The notes: generated by a model not told the origin, from the letters alone. A DNA stretch of 64,000 nt from UBA946 sp031550725 (GCA_031550725.1 JAVBOH010000008.1:248001-312000); one strand, 5' to 3'. Positions 17,155 through 25,866 are shown, counted from the stretch's first letter. Translations and numbers: made by a program.

Positions 17155-17433
17155 CTATTCATTTTTATTATAAATCTCCATAGCGAGCATAAAACCGCAT
17201 TGCATACCGATTTCAAGATAAACATTTTCATAAGCATAAAGAGCATTACCGACCATATCATCAAGTTCGGATGATTTTAAATTTTCCAGAAAGTCATTCA
17301 ATGGCTTGCATGACTCTGTAATTCTTTGCTTATATGTTTTATCTTTTATGTAATCATCCTCTGCGCCTGATTGCAAAAAGGAGCGTATTTGCTGAATATT
17401 CGCTCTTTCGAAAATTTCTGTTATATAGCTCAT
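17155..17433 (-). CDS. Hypothetical small helical protein
   Basis: 92 residues from the ATG at 17433 (AAAGGA 9 nt upstream; the longer frame to 17466 would swallow that site). Predominantly helical, acidic, with a C-terminal VYLEIGMQCGFMLAMEI segment seen in small uncharacterised Clostridia proteins, often beside XRE regulators. It is transcribed away from the XRE gene from a consensus promoter. No function proposed. Confidence 0.6.
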   Translation of the reverse strand: MSYITEIFERANIQQIRSFLQSGAEDDYIKDKTYKQRITESCKPLNDFLENLKSSELDDMVGNALYAYENVYLEIGMQCGFMLAMEIYNKNE

Positions 17434-17509
17434 ATGGTATGTTCCTTTCAGATGTGGTTGTTTCATTTGTTTATAGTCGCCTCTACAAAATTTATCTTTC
17501 GTTAAATAT

Positions 17510-17538
17510 ATTATATCACGTCAATAGTCTGTTGTCAA
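17510..17538 (-). promoter_or_regulatory. Consensus promoter of the small helical protein gene
   Basis: Leftward: perfect TTGACA (17533-17538), 17-bp spacer, perfect TATAAT (17510-17515). Just beside it, agtca-aa-tgact (17549-17560 area) and ttgta...tacaa are symmetric and may be operators for the neighbouring XRE protein. Confidence 0.8.
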
Positions 17539-17596
17539 TATAAAAAATAGTCAAATGACTTATTTGTATAGTTGTACAAAAATAGGAGTTAAATTT

Positions 17597-17905
17597 ATGA
17601 ATAATAGTTATACAGCTAATTTAATAAAAAACCTTTGTAAAGAAAAAGGGGTTTCTATTAAAACAGTATTAGAAGATTGTAATATTAGATCAAGCTTAAT
17701 ACATGACATGAATAAGAAAAACAAAACTCCATCAACTGAAATACTAGAAAAAATAGCAGATTACCTAGATGTTTCAATAGACTATTTGGTAGGTCGCATT
17801 AATACTGCCGAAAAAGCATTACCAGAGGATGAATTAAATCTGCTAAATGCATATCGTGAAAAGAAAGATATGCAGGATGCTGTTAAAAAATTGCTGGATA
17901 TATAA
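17597..17905 (+). CDS. XRE-family HTH transcriptional regulator
   Basis: 102 residues from the ATG at 17597 (AGGAG 8 nt upstream). An N-terminal Cro/C1-type helix-turn-helix (about 5-65) includes the recognition region around SSLIHDMNKKNKTPSTEILEKIADYLDVSIDYLVG; the short C-terminal part is helical and charged. This is the common compact repressor type. It is divergent from the small hypothetical gene, and the spacer contains several short inverted repeats, so it probably regulates both. No integrase or phage genes lie nearby. Confidence 0.85.
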   Translation: MNNSYTANLIKNLCKEKGVSIKTVLEDCNIRSSLIHDMNKKNKTPSTEILEKIADYLDVSIDYLVGRINTAEKALPEDELNLLNAYREKKDMQDAVKKLLDI

Positions 17906-17910
17906 AATAT

Positions 17911-17933
17911 TGTAGGGGACGCCGTCCCCTACA
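17911..17933. repeat. Short TGTAGGGG palindromic repeat
   Basis: tgtaggggacg-c-cgtcccctaca, 11-bp perfect arms, placed between convergent genes where it may also act as terminator. Member of the dispersed TGTAGGG...CCCTACA hairpin family seen at several other places in the window. Confidence 0.6.
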
Positions 17934-17955
17934 TCAATTGTATTGAATTTTTATA

Positions 17956-18864
17956 TTATTCTGAAACCGAAACATCCGCTTCAGTTACCACATCAGTAAC
18001 ACCTGTGTCAACAGATTCATCTTTGTCACCGCCGATTTTATCAGTAATAACTTCTGTCATTGAGTTGATGATGTCAAGCAGCGGATAGTTAATGGAGAAG
18101 TAAGTATAAGTCCAGTTTCCGTTTGAGAAGTCATACAAACGAACATCATCCTCAGTAGTAACAAACTCACTTTCATTAAAATATTCCTCACCGTTAATCA
18201 TAAGAACAGTACCATTCCATTCGCAGTCAGCAGTTGTAGGCTGCATAGCTTGTTTAACAAGACGCTTAATAGTACAGTCAAGTTTTATGAAACTGTTTTC
18301 AAGGTCAAGGGTGTTAGGCTGAACATAAACAGCGGTTTTGCCGGATGCATTATTCTGAACATCCATAACATAATAACGGAAATCTCCTGACGGTGAAACA
18401 CCATAATCAATCAGTGTATCGGTTGTCTGAATGCGGAAAACATTCATAACAAGGAAAAATGCGATACTGCCGACTATATAAACGAGCAAAAAGATTGTAC
18501 CAAGCACAGTCTTAAATGTATCATTCATTTTACATGAGAAAAAGCCAAACAGAATTACTATTGCTGCAGGAATAAGCAGCGGCCAGTTACCCCAGTCAAT
18601 CAGCATGGTTGGAAAAAATATCACTAGGTTTATCATTGCAAAAATAGGTGTAAGCGGTGACTTGCGGGTATAAAACATCAGCAGGCCAATAACAAGGGAG
18701 AAAATCGAATACAATATAGCAAACTTAGTTTTATCTACATACTCAATATCATAGAAAAAAACAGCATATGCGAAATAGCACAAGCATATGGGATATAGCA
18801 CATTCAGCAAGCTGATACCCAATATAAACCACTTATTTTTTAATACATTCATTACCTTTGACAT
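17956..18864 (-). CDS. Multi-pass membrane protein with C-terminal extracytoplasmic domain, hypothetical
   Basis: 302 residues. Five hydrophobic segments in the first ~150 residues are followed by a soluble domain (about 150-270) with conserved-looking DFRYYVMDVQNN and GEEYFNESEF, then an acidic Val/Asp/Thr-rich tail. No enzyme motif seen. The ATG at 18864 has AAAGGA unusually far (14 nt) upstream, so the start is not certain; an in-frame ATG four codons later has its site too close. It is monocistronic from its own promoter and convergent with the XRE gene. Confidence 0.6.
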   Translation of the reverse strand: MSKVMNVLKNKWFILGISLLNVLYPICLCYFAYAVFFYDIEYVDKTKFAILYSIFSLVIGLLMFYTRKSPLTPIFAMINLVIFFPTMLIDWGNWPLLIPAAIVILFGFFSCKMNDTFKTVLGTIFLLVYIVGSIAFFLVMNVFRIQTTDTLIDYGVSPSGDFRYYVMDVQNNASGKTAVYVQPNTLDLENSFIKLDCTIKRLVKQAMQPTTADCEWNGTVLMINGEEYFNESEFVTTEDDVRLYDFSNGNWTYTYFSINYPLLDIINSMTEVITDKIGGDKDESVDTGVTDVVTEADVSVSE

Positions 18865-18990
18865 TTATATTATACCCATCCTTTCGGGAATTTTGAGCAT
18901 TCCAAAAGAAATACACAAACCAACTTCATACACACGCATGAAATTTTTTACCCCTAATATATACTAAAAATCTTATTTTCACTACATAAT

Positions 18991-19019
18991 ATAATACTAC
19001 ATAATGACAACAAAATCAA
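18991..19019 (-). promoter_or_regulatory. Promoter of the membrane protein gene at 17956
   Basis: Leftward: TTGATT (19014-19019), 17-bp spacer, TATTAT (18991-18996); about 120 nt leader. Confidence 0.5.
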
Positions 19020-19065
19020 CTACAATTTGTTATCAATGTGGTTACAAAATATAGTTGTTATACTC

Positions 19066-19091
19066 AAAAAATAAAGCTCCCGAAAGGGAGC
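19066..19091 (-). terminator. Rho-independent terminator of the surface protein gene
   Basis: gctccc-gaaa-gggagc (19076-19091), leftward followed by TTTATTTTTT. Confidence 0.9.
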
Positions 19092-19098
19092 AAATATT

Positions 19099-19836
19099 TT
19101 ATCTGAAACGTTTCATCAATGTTCTAACAACATAGAAAATACCGCCAGCAACCAAAAGAACTATAACAACGAGAAGAACGACATAGATAACAGTTGTAAG
19201 CGTACCTGTTGTCTTGTATTTATCAGCAGTGTTTTCATCAGACATTTTATAGTCGCCGACATTTTCAATAGGCGTTCCTTCCTTGTCGAAAATGATAACA
19301 TTATCAATATAAACGATAGTACCTGTTGCAGGAATAAGTGTTGGAACAGTGATACCAAATCTTGAGTTAGCAGCATTTTCAGGAACAGTAATTGATGCTG
19401 TCTTATAAATTGTGGCATTGTCACGGCTTATAGCTGTCTGAATCCATACTATACCATCTGAGAAAATCGAAAGGTTTTCAGCAGAGCCGTCAAAATCGGA
19501 ATCGAATTTATAGGATACCTGCATTGTGCATCCTGAAAAGTTTTCTAGCCCTAATGTTTTTGCATCAATGTAAATACCAGTTGATGAATTTGGAGCATCA
19601 CCCTTGAAAGACTCGTATATCGCTAAAGCACCTGCGCCATTTTCAGCATTTTTAGCATCAATAGAAATTTTAAGTCCTGCCTTGTCAGCATTATCGGTTA
19701 ACTGCCAGTCAGAAAGCTTATCAGCAGTATCAAAACAATATGTAGCGTTATCGCCGATAGCAAATACGCTTAAAGAAATAGCACTAAACATTGCTGCAGC
19801 TGCAATAACAGCAGACAGCATTCTTTTTATCTTCAT
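19099..19836 (-). CDS. Secreted, membrane-anchored beta-sandwich protein (carbohydrate-binding-like)
   Basis: 245 residues. A Sec signal peptide (1-26, AxA-type end FAIGD) leads into a domain of about 30-185 with alternating polar/aromatic strands (CFDTADKLSDWQLT, ending IVYIDNVIIFD), the pattern of jelly-roll carbohydrate-binding modules. A linker of about 25 residues and a C-terminal membrane helix (about 215-237) with a basic stop (RTLMKRFR) anchor it to the membrane, exposed outside. GGGGGA precedes the ATG by 8 nt. It has its own promoter and terminator. The ligand is unknown, and the binding-module call rests on pattern only. Confidence 0.65.
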   Translation of the reverse strand: MKIKRMLSAVIAAAAMFSAISLSVFAIGDNATYCFDTADKLSDWQLTDNADKAGLKISIDAKNAENGAGALAIYESFKGDAPNSSTGIYIDAKTLGLENFSGCTMQVSYKFDSDFDGSAENLSIFSDGIVWIQTAISRDNATIYKTASITVPENAANSRFGITVPTLIPATGTIVYIDNVIIFDKEGTPIENVGDYKMSDENTADKYKTTGTLTTVIYVVLLVVIVLLVAGGIFYVVRTLMKRFR

Positions 19837-19874
19837 AATAAATGTCCCCCATCTGAATTTATATCTTACATTAT

Positions 19875-19903
19875 ATTTTAGTATATATTCCTCGTTTTGT
19901 CAA
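19875..19903 (-). promoter_or_regulatory. Promoter of the anchored surface protein gene
   Basis: Leftward: TTGACA (19898-19903), 17-bp spacer, TAAAAT (19875-19880). Confidence 0.65.
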
Positions 19904-19960
19904 CACATTTTACCAATGTTGTCATGACAAACATTTATACATCGTTTTGTACAATTTAAT

Positions 19961-20001
19961 ACTTGCAGGGGATGGCGTTATTGTCACCATCCCCTGCAAG
20001 T
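19961..20001. repeat. 15-bp perfect inverted repeat after the EF-G-like gene
   Basis: acttgcaggggatgg (19961-19975) and ccatcccctgcaagt (19987-20001), loop 11 nt. It lies just past the EF-G-like stop and may terminate it, although the T-tract is poor. The GCAGGGG core resembles the dispersed hairpin family. Confidence 0.6.
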
Positions 20002-20017
20002 AATTGCAATATTAATT

Positions 20018-22099
20018 TTACTCGTTAGAATTATCAATGCTTAAAATAACTTCAGAAACAAGGTTAGCAGGGAGTTGTTCATATCTGAGCGGAGTTAGAG
20101 TGAAATAACCCTTACCTCTTGTAATCTGACGAAGCTGCATAGTAAAGCTCTGCATTTCACGCATAGGGACTTCTGATTCAATAACAGTAAGACCATTCTT
20201 AGCAGGATTCATGCCAAGCACACGTCCACGGCGTTTGTTAAGGTCACCCATAATATCACCTGTATTTTCATCAGGAACATAAACAAGCAGTTTGCCGATT
20301 GGCTCAAGAATTGCAGGGTCAGCCTGTTTCAAGCCCTCCTTATAAGCAATAGATGCAGCGAGTTTAAATGCCATTTCGGAGCTGTCAACAGGGTGGTAAG
20401 AACCATCAATAAGGATAGCTTTAAGTCCTGTCACAGGGCATCCTGCGAGAACACCCTTGCGAGTGCATTCCTGTAAGCCCTTTTCAACAGCAGGGAAATA
20501 GTTACGAGGAACAGAGCCGCCGAATACCTTTTCTTCGAAAACAAGCTCATCAGAAACACATGGCTCAAATTCAATTTTAACATGACCATACTGACCATGA
20601 CCGCCAGTCTGTTTCTTATGTTTACCCTCAGCAGTAACCTTTTTACGAATAGTTTCACGGTAAGCAATCTTTGGCTCAGTCAAACTGACATCAGCACCAA
20701 ATTTACTCTTTAGCTTAAGTACAGCGGATTCAAGGTGCTGTTCACCAAGACCCTTCAAAATCTGTTCCTTAGTAATAGTATTGAGTTCATAGGAAAGGGT
20801 TTTATCTTCTTCAAGCAAACGCTGAATACCAGTACCAATTTTAGCTTCATCGCCCTGTGCCTTAGCATGAACAGCCATAGAATAGCAAGGCTCTGGGAAT
20901 TCCATACCTTGAATTTTAATAACTCTGGATGGGGCACAGATTGTATCGGAGGTGTTAGCATTAATCTTAACAGCAACAACGATATCGCCTGCAAAGCATT
21001 CTGCAACCTCAGTCTGCTTTTTACCACAAAGAGTATAAAGCTTACCTATCTTTTCAGGAGCATCAGTAGATGCATTAATATAGTCACCATTAGACTTAAT
21101 GCTGCCGCTTACAACCTTAATAAATGACATCTTTCCAACGAATGGATCAGCAATTGTTTTGAAAACAAATGCAGCAGTTGGGTCACTTTCAGTGTATGCA
21201 GCCTCAACTAAATCATCACCCTTAGAAGCAACAACAGGCTTGTTGTCGGATGGAGCAGGAAGAAGAAGCTCGATTTCCTTTAAGAGCATATCAACGCCTG
21301 CTGTTGTAGTAGCAGAACAGCAAACAACAGGAGTAATAATACCCTGATTCATACCATTATGAATACCGTCAACAAGTTCCTTCTGTGTGAAAGGCTCACC
21401 CTCAAAGAATTTTTCCATCAAGGCGTCGTCAGTTTCAGCAACGGCCTCGGAGAATGCTGCAACAAGACCGTCAAGACGATAATCCATCTTTTCGGAAATT
21501 TCAGCAGTCGGCATATCAGTTTCCACTGCGTTGCCTTTATCATCATAAATATATGCTTTCATTTCAATTAAGTTAACGAAAGATACAACTTTTCTATCCT
21601 TAATAACAGGAACAACAACAGGACAAACAGTAGGTCCGAACTTTGTTTTAAGGTCAGTAAGTGTGTTATAGAAATTAGCGTCAGCATCATCAACTTTAGT
21701 AACAACGAACATCTTAGGACGTCCAAGCTCCTCAGCGATTTCGTAAGCCTTTTCAGTACCAACCTTAACGCTTGATTTTGCGGATACAGTAATCATAACA
21801 GTACCAGCAGCAGAAATACCCTCGTACATTCCGCCAGCGAAATCAAACAACCCCGGCGTATCAAGCAAATTAACCTTTATATCATTATATTCAAAAGATG
21901 CAAGTGAAGTATTTAATGATGCTTTTCTCTTGATTTCATCAGCATCATAGTCACAAACAGTATTGCCGTCAGCAATTTTTCCAAGTCTGTCTGTTGCGCC
22001 TGCTTTAAACAAAAGAGCTTCTGCCAGTGAGGTTTTACCTGAACCTGCGTGTCCTGCTAATGCAATGTTTTTGATGTTTTCTACTCCGTAATGTTTCAT
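20018..22099 (-). CDS. Elongation factor G-like translational GTPase (second-type EF-G)
   Basis: 693 residues with full EF-G architecture: G domain, domain II, domain III, domain IV (KQTGGHGQYGHVKIEF near 495) and domain V. The GTPase motifs differ from canonical EF-G: GHAGSGKT (16-23) for GHIDAGKT, DTPGLFDF (80-87) for DTPGHVDF, and TKVDDAD (134-140) for NKMD. Such proteins form a separate EF-G-like clade in Actinobacteria and Clostridia; their role, perhaps in ribosome recycling or stress, is unsettled. TTGGAGAG precedes the ATG. It is monocistronic, outside the str operon (no rpsL, rpsG or tuf beside it), which supports the paralogue assignment rather than the housekeeping fusA. Confidence 0.88.
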   Translation of the reverse strand: MKHYGVENIKNIALAGHAGSGKTSLAEALLFKAGATDRLGKIADGNTVCDYDADEIKRKASLNTSLASFEYNDIKVNLLDTPGLFDFAGGMYEGISAAGTVMITVSAKSSVKVGTEKAYEIAEELGRPKMFVVTKVDDADANFYNTLTDLKTKFGPTVCPVVVPVIKDRKVVSFVNLIEMKAYIYDDKGNAVETDMPTAEISEKMDYRLDGLVAAFSEAVAETDDALMEKFFEGEPFTQKELVDGIHNGMNQGIITPVVCCSATTTAGVDMLLKEIELLLPAPSDNKPVVASKGDDLVEAAYTESDPTAAFVFKTIADPFVGKMSFIKVVSGSIKSNGDYINASTDAPEKIGKLYTLCGKKQTEVAECFAGDIVVAVKINANTSDTICAPSRVIKIQGMEFPEPCYSMAVHAKAQGDEAKIGTGIQRLLEEDKTLSYELNTITKEQILKGLGEQHLESAVLKLKSKFGADVSLTEPKIAYRETIRKKVTAEGKHKKQTGGHGQYGHVKIEFEPCVSDELVFEEKVFGGSVPRNYFPAVEKGLQECTRKGVLAGCPVTGLKAILIDGSYHPVDSSEMAFKLAASIAYKEGLKQADPAILEPIGKLLVYVPDENTGDIMGDLNKRRGRVLGMNPAKNGLTVIESEVPMREMQSFTMQLRQITRGKGYFTLTPLRYEQLPANLVSEVILSIDNSNE

Positions 22100-22247
22100 A
22101 GGAAAAACTCTCCAATCTGATATAAATAAAATACATAGAAATAATATGCAAATAGAATATCATGCTATTACCAATATATTGATTTTATACTTAATAACAC
22201 TCATGCGTTGTAAAAAATGCACAAGAATACGATTTCTAATACTTAAT

Positions 22248-22276
22248 ATTATATATCATTTCACTACTCATTGCAA
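22248..22276 (-). promoter_or_regulatory. Promoter of the EF-G-like gene
   Basis: Leftward: TTGCAA (22271-22276), 17-bp spacer, TATAAT (22248-22253). The predicted leader is ~140 nt. Confidence 0.6.
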
Positions 22277-22302
22277 TGGGTATTACTCATTTTTTACGTT
22301 TT

Positions 22303-22336
22303 AAAATAAAACAACACCACTTGTTTAGTGATGTTG
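22303..22336 (-). terminator. Third leftward terminator downstream of the MsmX-like gene
   Basis: caacaccact / agtgatgttg (22312-22321, 22327-22336), leftward T-tail TTTTATTTT. Confidence 0.7.
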
Positions 22337-22413
22337 AACAAAATATTAGTAAACTGTGAGGACAAAATCTTAACATTTGCATTAAAATATTTCATTTTAC
22401 TAAACTCATGATA

Positions 22414-22446
22414 AAAAAATAACCGCCAGTGATTAGGCTGACGGTT
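22414..22446 (-). terminator. Second leftward terminator downstream of the MsmX-like gene
   Basis: aaccgccag / ctgacggtt (22421-22429, 22438-22446), one G-U pair, leftward tail ATTTTTTT. No gene is visible between this and the flanking terminators (22337-22413 and 22447-22555). Confidence 0.75.
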
Positions 22447-22555
22447 GGTTAATGCATTGATATGTATATTAAATTATGTCTATATTACTCATGTAATTTG
22501 CAACTAAAGTATCGTATTCGCCAGTATGTTTAATCAAATAGTGATGTGTTTGCTT

Positions 22556-22590
22556 TGTAAAAGAAAACCGCCGTCAAAAATGACGGCGGT
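22556..22590 (-). terminator. Rho-independent terminator of the MsmX-like gene
   Basis: accgccgtca / tgacggcggt (22567-22576, 22581-22590), leftward tail TTTCTTTT. Confidence 0.9.
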
Positions 22591-22601
22591 AAAACGTAAA
22601 C

Positions 22602-23744
22602 TTAGTTGATAATAGTTTTCTCTGTTTCCTTGTCGAAGATGTGAATCTTGTTAGGATCGAGAGCAACCTTGATAGTATCCTGTGGGCGAGCAGTTGATCT
22701 AGGATCAACTCTTGCAGTAAGAGGAATACCTTCACAAGTGATGTATAGGTAAGTTTCAGCACCCATCATTTCAGTGATTTCAACATCACATTCAATGATA
22801 CCAGTCTTAGCAGCAGAAATGAACATTTCTTCGTCATGAATATTTTCAGGACGGATACCAAGAATGATTTCCTTGTCAACAAGCTCAGTAAGTGCAACTT
22901 CATCAATCTTAGCCTCAGGAAGTTCAATGTAGTACTTCTTGCCTCTTGAAGTCTTAGTGTCTTCAGAGCCGAATTCAACAGTGTACTTGCCTTCGATTTT
23001 TCTAAGAGTAGAATCAATAAAGTTCATCTGAGGTGAACCCATGAATCCAGCAACGAACTGGTTAACAGGTGAAGCATATAGATTCTGTGGAGAATCAACC
23101 TGCTGAACAAAACCGTCCTTCATAACAACGATTCTATCACCCATTGTCATAGCTTCTGTCTGGTCATGTGTTACGTAGATAAATGTAGTACCTAGCTTCT
23201 GGTGAAGCTTAGAAATCTCAGTTCTCATCTGAGCACGGAGCTTAGCATCGAGGTTTGAAAGTGGCTCGTCAAGTAGGAATACTTGTGGCTCACGAACGAT
23301 AGCACGACCCAAAGCAACACGCTGTCTCTGACCACCTGACAAAGCCTTAGGCTTTCTGTCAAGAAGGTGAGTGATATCAAGAATTCTAGCAGCCTCTTCA
23401 ACCTTACGGCTGATTTCATCCTTAGGAACTTTACGAAGCTTTAGACCAAATGCCATGTTCTCAAAAACAGTCATATGAGGATAAAGAGCGTAGTTCTGGA
23501 ATACCATTGCGATATCTCTGTCCTTAGGTGCAACGTCGTTAACCAAACGGTCACCGATATAAAGCTCACCCTCGGAAATTTCTTCAAGACCAGCAATCAT
23601 ACGAAGAGTTGTGGACTTACCACATCCTGAAGGACCAACAAGGATAACGAACTCCTTGTCCTTGATTTCAAGATTTACATCTGAAACGGCTACAACACCG
23701 CCTGGGTATTTCTTATAAATGGATCTAAGTGATAAACTTGCCAT
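22602..23744 (-). CDS. msmX: Sugar ABC transporter ATP-binding protein (MsmX/UgpC/MalK type)
   Basis: The 380-residue ATPase that powers carbohydrate uptake, shared by several sugar permeases in Firmicutes. Walker A GPSGCGKST (37-45), Q-loop Q83, signature LSGGQRQR (135-142), Walker B with DE (159-160) and H-loop H193 are all present; the C-terminal third is the OB-fold regulatory domain of MalK-type proteins. GGGAGGT precedes the ATG by 8 nt. It stands alone with its own promoter and terminator, the usual setting for the multitask ATPase. It is a candidate partner for any transporter using the sugar-binding lipoprotein at 5.6-7.1 kb (inference). Confidence 0.95.
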   Translation of the reverse strand: MASLSLRSIYKKYPGGVVAVSDVNLEIKDKEFVILVGPSGCGKSTTLRMIAGLEEISEGELYIGDRLVNDVAPKDRDIAMVFQNYALYPHMTVFENMAFGLKLRKVPKDEISRKVEEAARILDITHLLDRKPKALSGGQRQRVALGRAIVREPQVFLLDEPLSNLDAKLRAQMRTEISKLHQKLGTTFIYVTHDQTEAMTMGDRIVVMKDGFVQQVDSPQNLYASPVNQFVAGFMGSPQMNFIDSTLRKIEGKYTVEFGSEDTKTSRGKKYYIELPEAKIDEVALTELVDKEIILGIRPENIHDEEMFISAAKTGIIECDVEITEMMGAETYLYITCEGIPLTARVDPRSTARPQDTIKVALDPNKIHIFDKETEKTIIN

Positions 23745-23816
23745 TAGTACGGACCTCCCAAATTAATTAGTCATGCCAAATAATGAGTCTTGCCTACCCA
23801 ATTTGGCTATACTAAT

Positions 23817-23846
23817 ATAATACCAAATTTATCAATATAATTTCAA
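23817..23846 (-). promoter_or_regulatory. Promoter of the MsmX-like gene
   Basis: Leftward: TTGAAA (23841-23846), 18-bp spacer, TATTAT (23817-23822). In the leader, gccaaat (23775-23781) and atttggc (23801-23807) can pair. Confidence 0.5.
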
Positions 23847-23942
23847 GTACTTTATTAACTAAACTTATAAAAACTTATTTATTAAGTTTGACGAAAAATT
23901 AAATATCCGCCGAAAAAATGCGTTTTCAACGCTAAATTTTGT

Positions 23943-24671
23943 CTAAATTTTAACGATTTCTTTGTGCAATATTTCTCTGCACTCTCCTAAGCCTAAATTT
24001 TCGTCCAAATCGATACCGCCGATTTTTATGCGTTTCAAATATACAACTTCATTTTCGCAATAATGAATCATGCGTTTAACCTGATGAAACATACCCTCAT
24101 TAAGAGTGATTAAAACCTCATCCCTTTTATCAAGAATTTCAATTTTAGCAGGCAGGCAAACATCGCCGCCGTCAATTTTCATGCCGTTTTCAAATTTTTC
24201 TATATATGATTCATCTGCTTCGTGTTCAAGTCGTGCAAAGTACACCTTTGGGACGTGTTTCTTCGGAGAAAGCATATCATGAGCAAGCTTGCCGTCATCA
24301 GTAATAAGCACAAACCCCTCTGTATCAACATCAAGACGCCCTGCTGGAAATAAATCCTTTCGTTTCAAACCCTCTGGAACTAAGTCGATAACAGTTTTGA
24401 AATCCCTGTCCTTAGTGGCACAAACAACACCCTGCGGCTTGTTTAACATTATATAAATGTGCTCACGATAGCAAACTTCATTGCCATCCACAATAACTTT
24501 ATCATTTTCTGTATCAATCTTCATATCAAAAAGCTTAGCAGTTTCACCGTTTACAGTAACTACACGCCTTTTTATAAACTCCTTTGCATCCTCACGGGAA
24601 ACACCCATTTGGTTTGCGATAAATTTATCAAGACGTTCCTTGTTTGATGATGATTTTTTAGATTTCGACAA
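23943..24671 (-). CDS. RsuA-family pseudouridine synthase (rRNA)
   Basis: 242 residues: an S4 RNA-binding domain (about 12-65) and the RsuA/RluB/E/F catalytic domain with the catalytic Asp114 in GRLDVDTEG (111-119), preceded by MLNKPQGVVCAT and followed by the conserved MFHQVKRM near 203. It isomerises a uridine in rRNA, probably 16S U516 (RsuA) or a 23S site. No AUG is near: the start is TTG at 24671 with AAGGA 9 nt upstream. It is monocistronic from a TTGACA/TATAAT promoter. Confidence 0.92.
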   Translation of the reverse strand: MSKSKKSSSNKERLDKFIANQMGVSREDAKEFIKRRVVTVNGETAKLFDMKIDTENDKVIVDGNEVCYREHIYIMLNKPQGVVCATKDRDFKTVIDLVPEGLKRKDLFPAGRLDVDTEGFVLITDDGKLAHDMLSPKKHVPKVYFARLEHEADESYIEKFENGMKIDGGDVCLPAKIEILDKRDEVLITLNEGMFHQVKRMIHYCENEVVYLKRIKIGGIDLDENLGLGECREILHKEIVKI

Positions 24672-24716
24672 TATAACACATCCTTATTGACATAAATATT
24701 TTTATGCTGTAAAATT

Positions 24717-24745
24717 ATTATAATATAGTGATTTAAATATGTCAA
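24717..24745 (-). promoter_or_regulatory. Promoter of the pseudouridine synthase gene
   Basis: Leftward: perfect TTGACA (24740-24745), 17-bp spacer, perfect TATAAT (24717-24722). Confidence 0.8.
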
Positions 24746-24800
24746 GGAATGAATTTTGTATGGGTAGTATCTCTTGCCATCTAAAACTTGACAACGCTAT

Positions 24801-24879
24801 TAGGACACAACGCCCTCGGCGTGACGTAAAATTGCTATAAATGTACGAGAAACGGTGTGCCGAGGCGTCGCACCCTACA
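24801..24879. repeat. Degenerate member of the TGTAGGG hairpin repeat family
   Basis: acgccctcggc near 24799-24810 pairs with gccgaggcgt near 24859-24868, and the right end reads caccctaca. It lies directly ahead of the deaminase gene. The small frame that runs through it (from 24841) is part of the repeat, not a gene start. Confidence 0.45.
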
Positions 24880-24903
24880 AAAAAACATATAGGAGATGTT
24901 AAA

Positions 24904-25392
24904 ATGAACAGACGAGATAAAACAAATTACTATCTTGATTTAGCAGAGGTTGTATCACAGCGATGCACCTGCTTGCGACGCCATTATGGTGCTGTTATAG
25001 TAAAGAATGATGATGTTATATCAACAGGATATGTCGGTGCTCCGAGGGGGCGAAAAAATTGTTCTGATATGGGAGTATGCATTCGTGAAGAGATGAAAAT
25101 ACCGAGAGGTGAACGCTATGAGCTTTGCAGAAGTGTTCATGCCGAGGCGAATGCTATAATCAGTGCCTCAAGAAATGAAATGCTTGACAGCACATTATAT
25201 CTGACAGGAATTGAAATGGTATCTGGTGATTATATTGAAAACGCCAACAGCTGTTCAATGTGCAAGCGAATGATAATAAATGCAGGAATAAAGGATGTTG
25301 TTGTTCGTCTTTCAAAGGATGAATATAAGGTTATAGATGTGTCAGAATGGATTGAAAATGATGAGTCGGTAAGCGGTGCATTAGGGTATTAA
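24904..25392 (+). CDS. Deoxycytidylate (dCMP) deaminase-like protein
   Basis: A 162-residue zinc deaminase of the dCMP deaminase/ComEB group, converting dCMP to dUMP for thymidylate synthesis. Catalytic HAE (79-81) and zinc-binding Cys117 and Cys120 in SCSMCKRMI are in place; an extra Cys-rich part near 21-23 and 53-59 matches the second zinc region of this group. I take ATG 24904 (AGGAG 8 nt upstream) instead of the 63-bp longer frame, which translates repeat sequence. It starts a rightward run of small genes up to rsmE. Confidence 0.88.
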   Translation: MNRRDKTNYYLDLAEVVSQRCTCLRRHYGAVIVKNDDVISTGYVGAPRGRKNCSDMGVCIREEMKIPRGERYELCRSVHAEANAIISASRNEMLDSTLYLTGIEMVSGDYIENANSCSMCKRMIINAGIKDVVVRLSKDEYKVIDVSEWIENDESVSGALGY

Positions 25393-25419
25393 TAAAATTT
25401 ATTATAAGGAGTATTTTTC

Positions 25420-25851
25420 ATGAAAGGTTCAATTATGTTATTTGTAACAAGTATATTATTACTTGTGTTTGGGGGATTAATTTTAATTACAGTGTTAGCA
25501 ATTTTTATTCCATCATGGATGTCGATACAAAACTATACAACGAGCGGTATATCATATGCCATTGGTTATTCAGCGTTTGTGCTTATCATTCCGATATATA
25601 TGTTTATCATGGGGATATTCGGAATTAGATTACATAAAAAACCTGAAAAAGCACATATCTGTTTTAAGCTTGGATTAATACCGCTAATTGTTATTGCTGT
25701 ATTATTGGTATTAGTAATTGCGATGAGTATTTTAAATTCATATGGAGGAAGTTTTTTATATTCGGTTATAATGTTTATAGTAATAATTCCAATATACCTT
25801 GTTGTTCCAATACTATATACAATTGGAGCATACAGACTAAAGAACAATTGA
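25420..25851 (+). CDS. Four-helix membrane protein, hypothetical
   Basis: 143 residues with about four hydrophobic helices and two conserved short loops: GIFGIRLHKKPEKAHICF near 70 and ILYTIGAYRLK at the end. AAGGAG precedes the ATG by 8-9 nt. A frameshifted copy follows immediately, so it arose by tandem duplication. No known family recognised. Confidence 0.7.
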   Translation: MKGSIMLFVTSILLLVFGGLILITVLAIFIPSWMSIQNYTTSGISYAIGYSAFVLIIPIYMFIMGIFGIRLHKKPEKAHICFKLGLIPLIVIAVLLVLVIAMSILNSYGGSFLYSVIMFIVIIPIYLVVPILYTIGAYRLKNN

Positions 25852-25866
25852 TGTTAGGAGAATAAC

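Noticed and set aside
17155..17905. Toxin-antitoxin module (small protein plus XRE regulator)
   Set aside because: The genes are divergent with separate promoters and the small protein has no toxin fold signature; the idea cannot be supported.
22447..22559. Open frame on the minus strand between two terminators
   Set aside because: About 30 codons without ATG or ribosome site, starting inside a terminator; base composition is simply AT-rich.
24841..24903. Upstream extension of the dCMP deaminase
   Set aside because: It translates a repeat element and lacks a ribosome site; AGGAG precedes the ATG at 24904.
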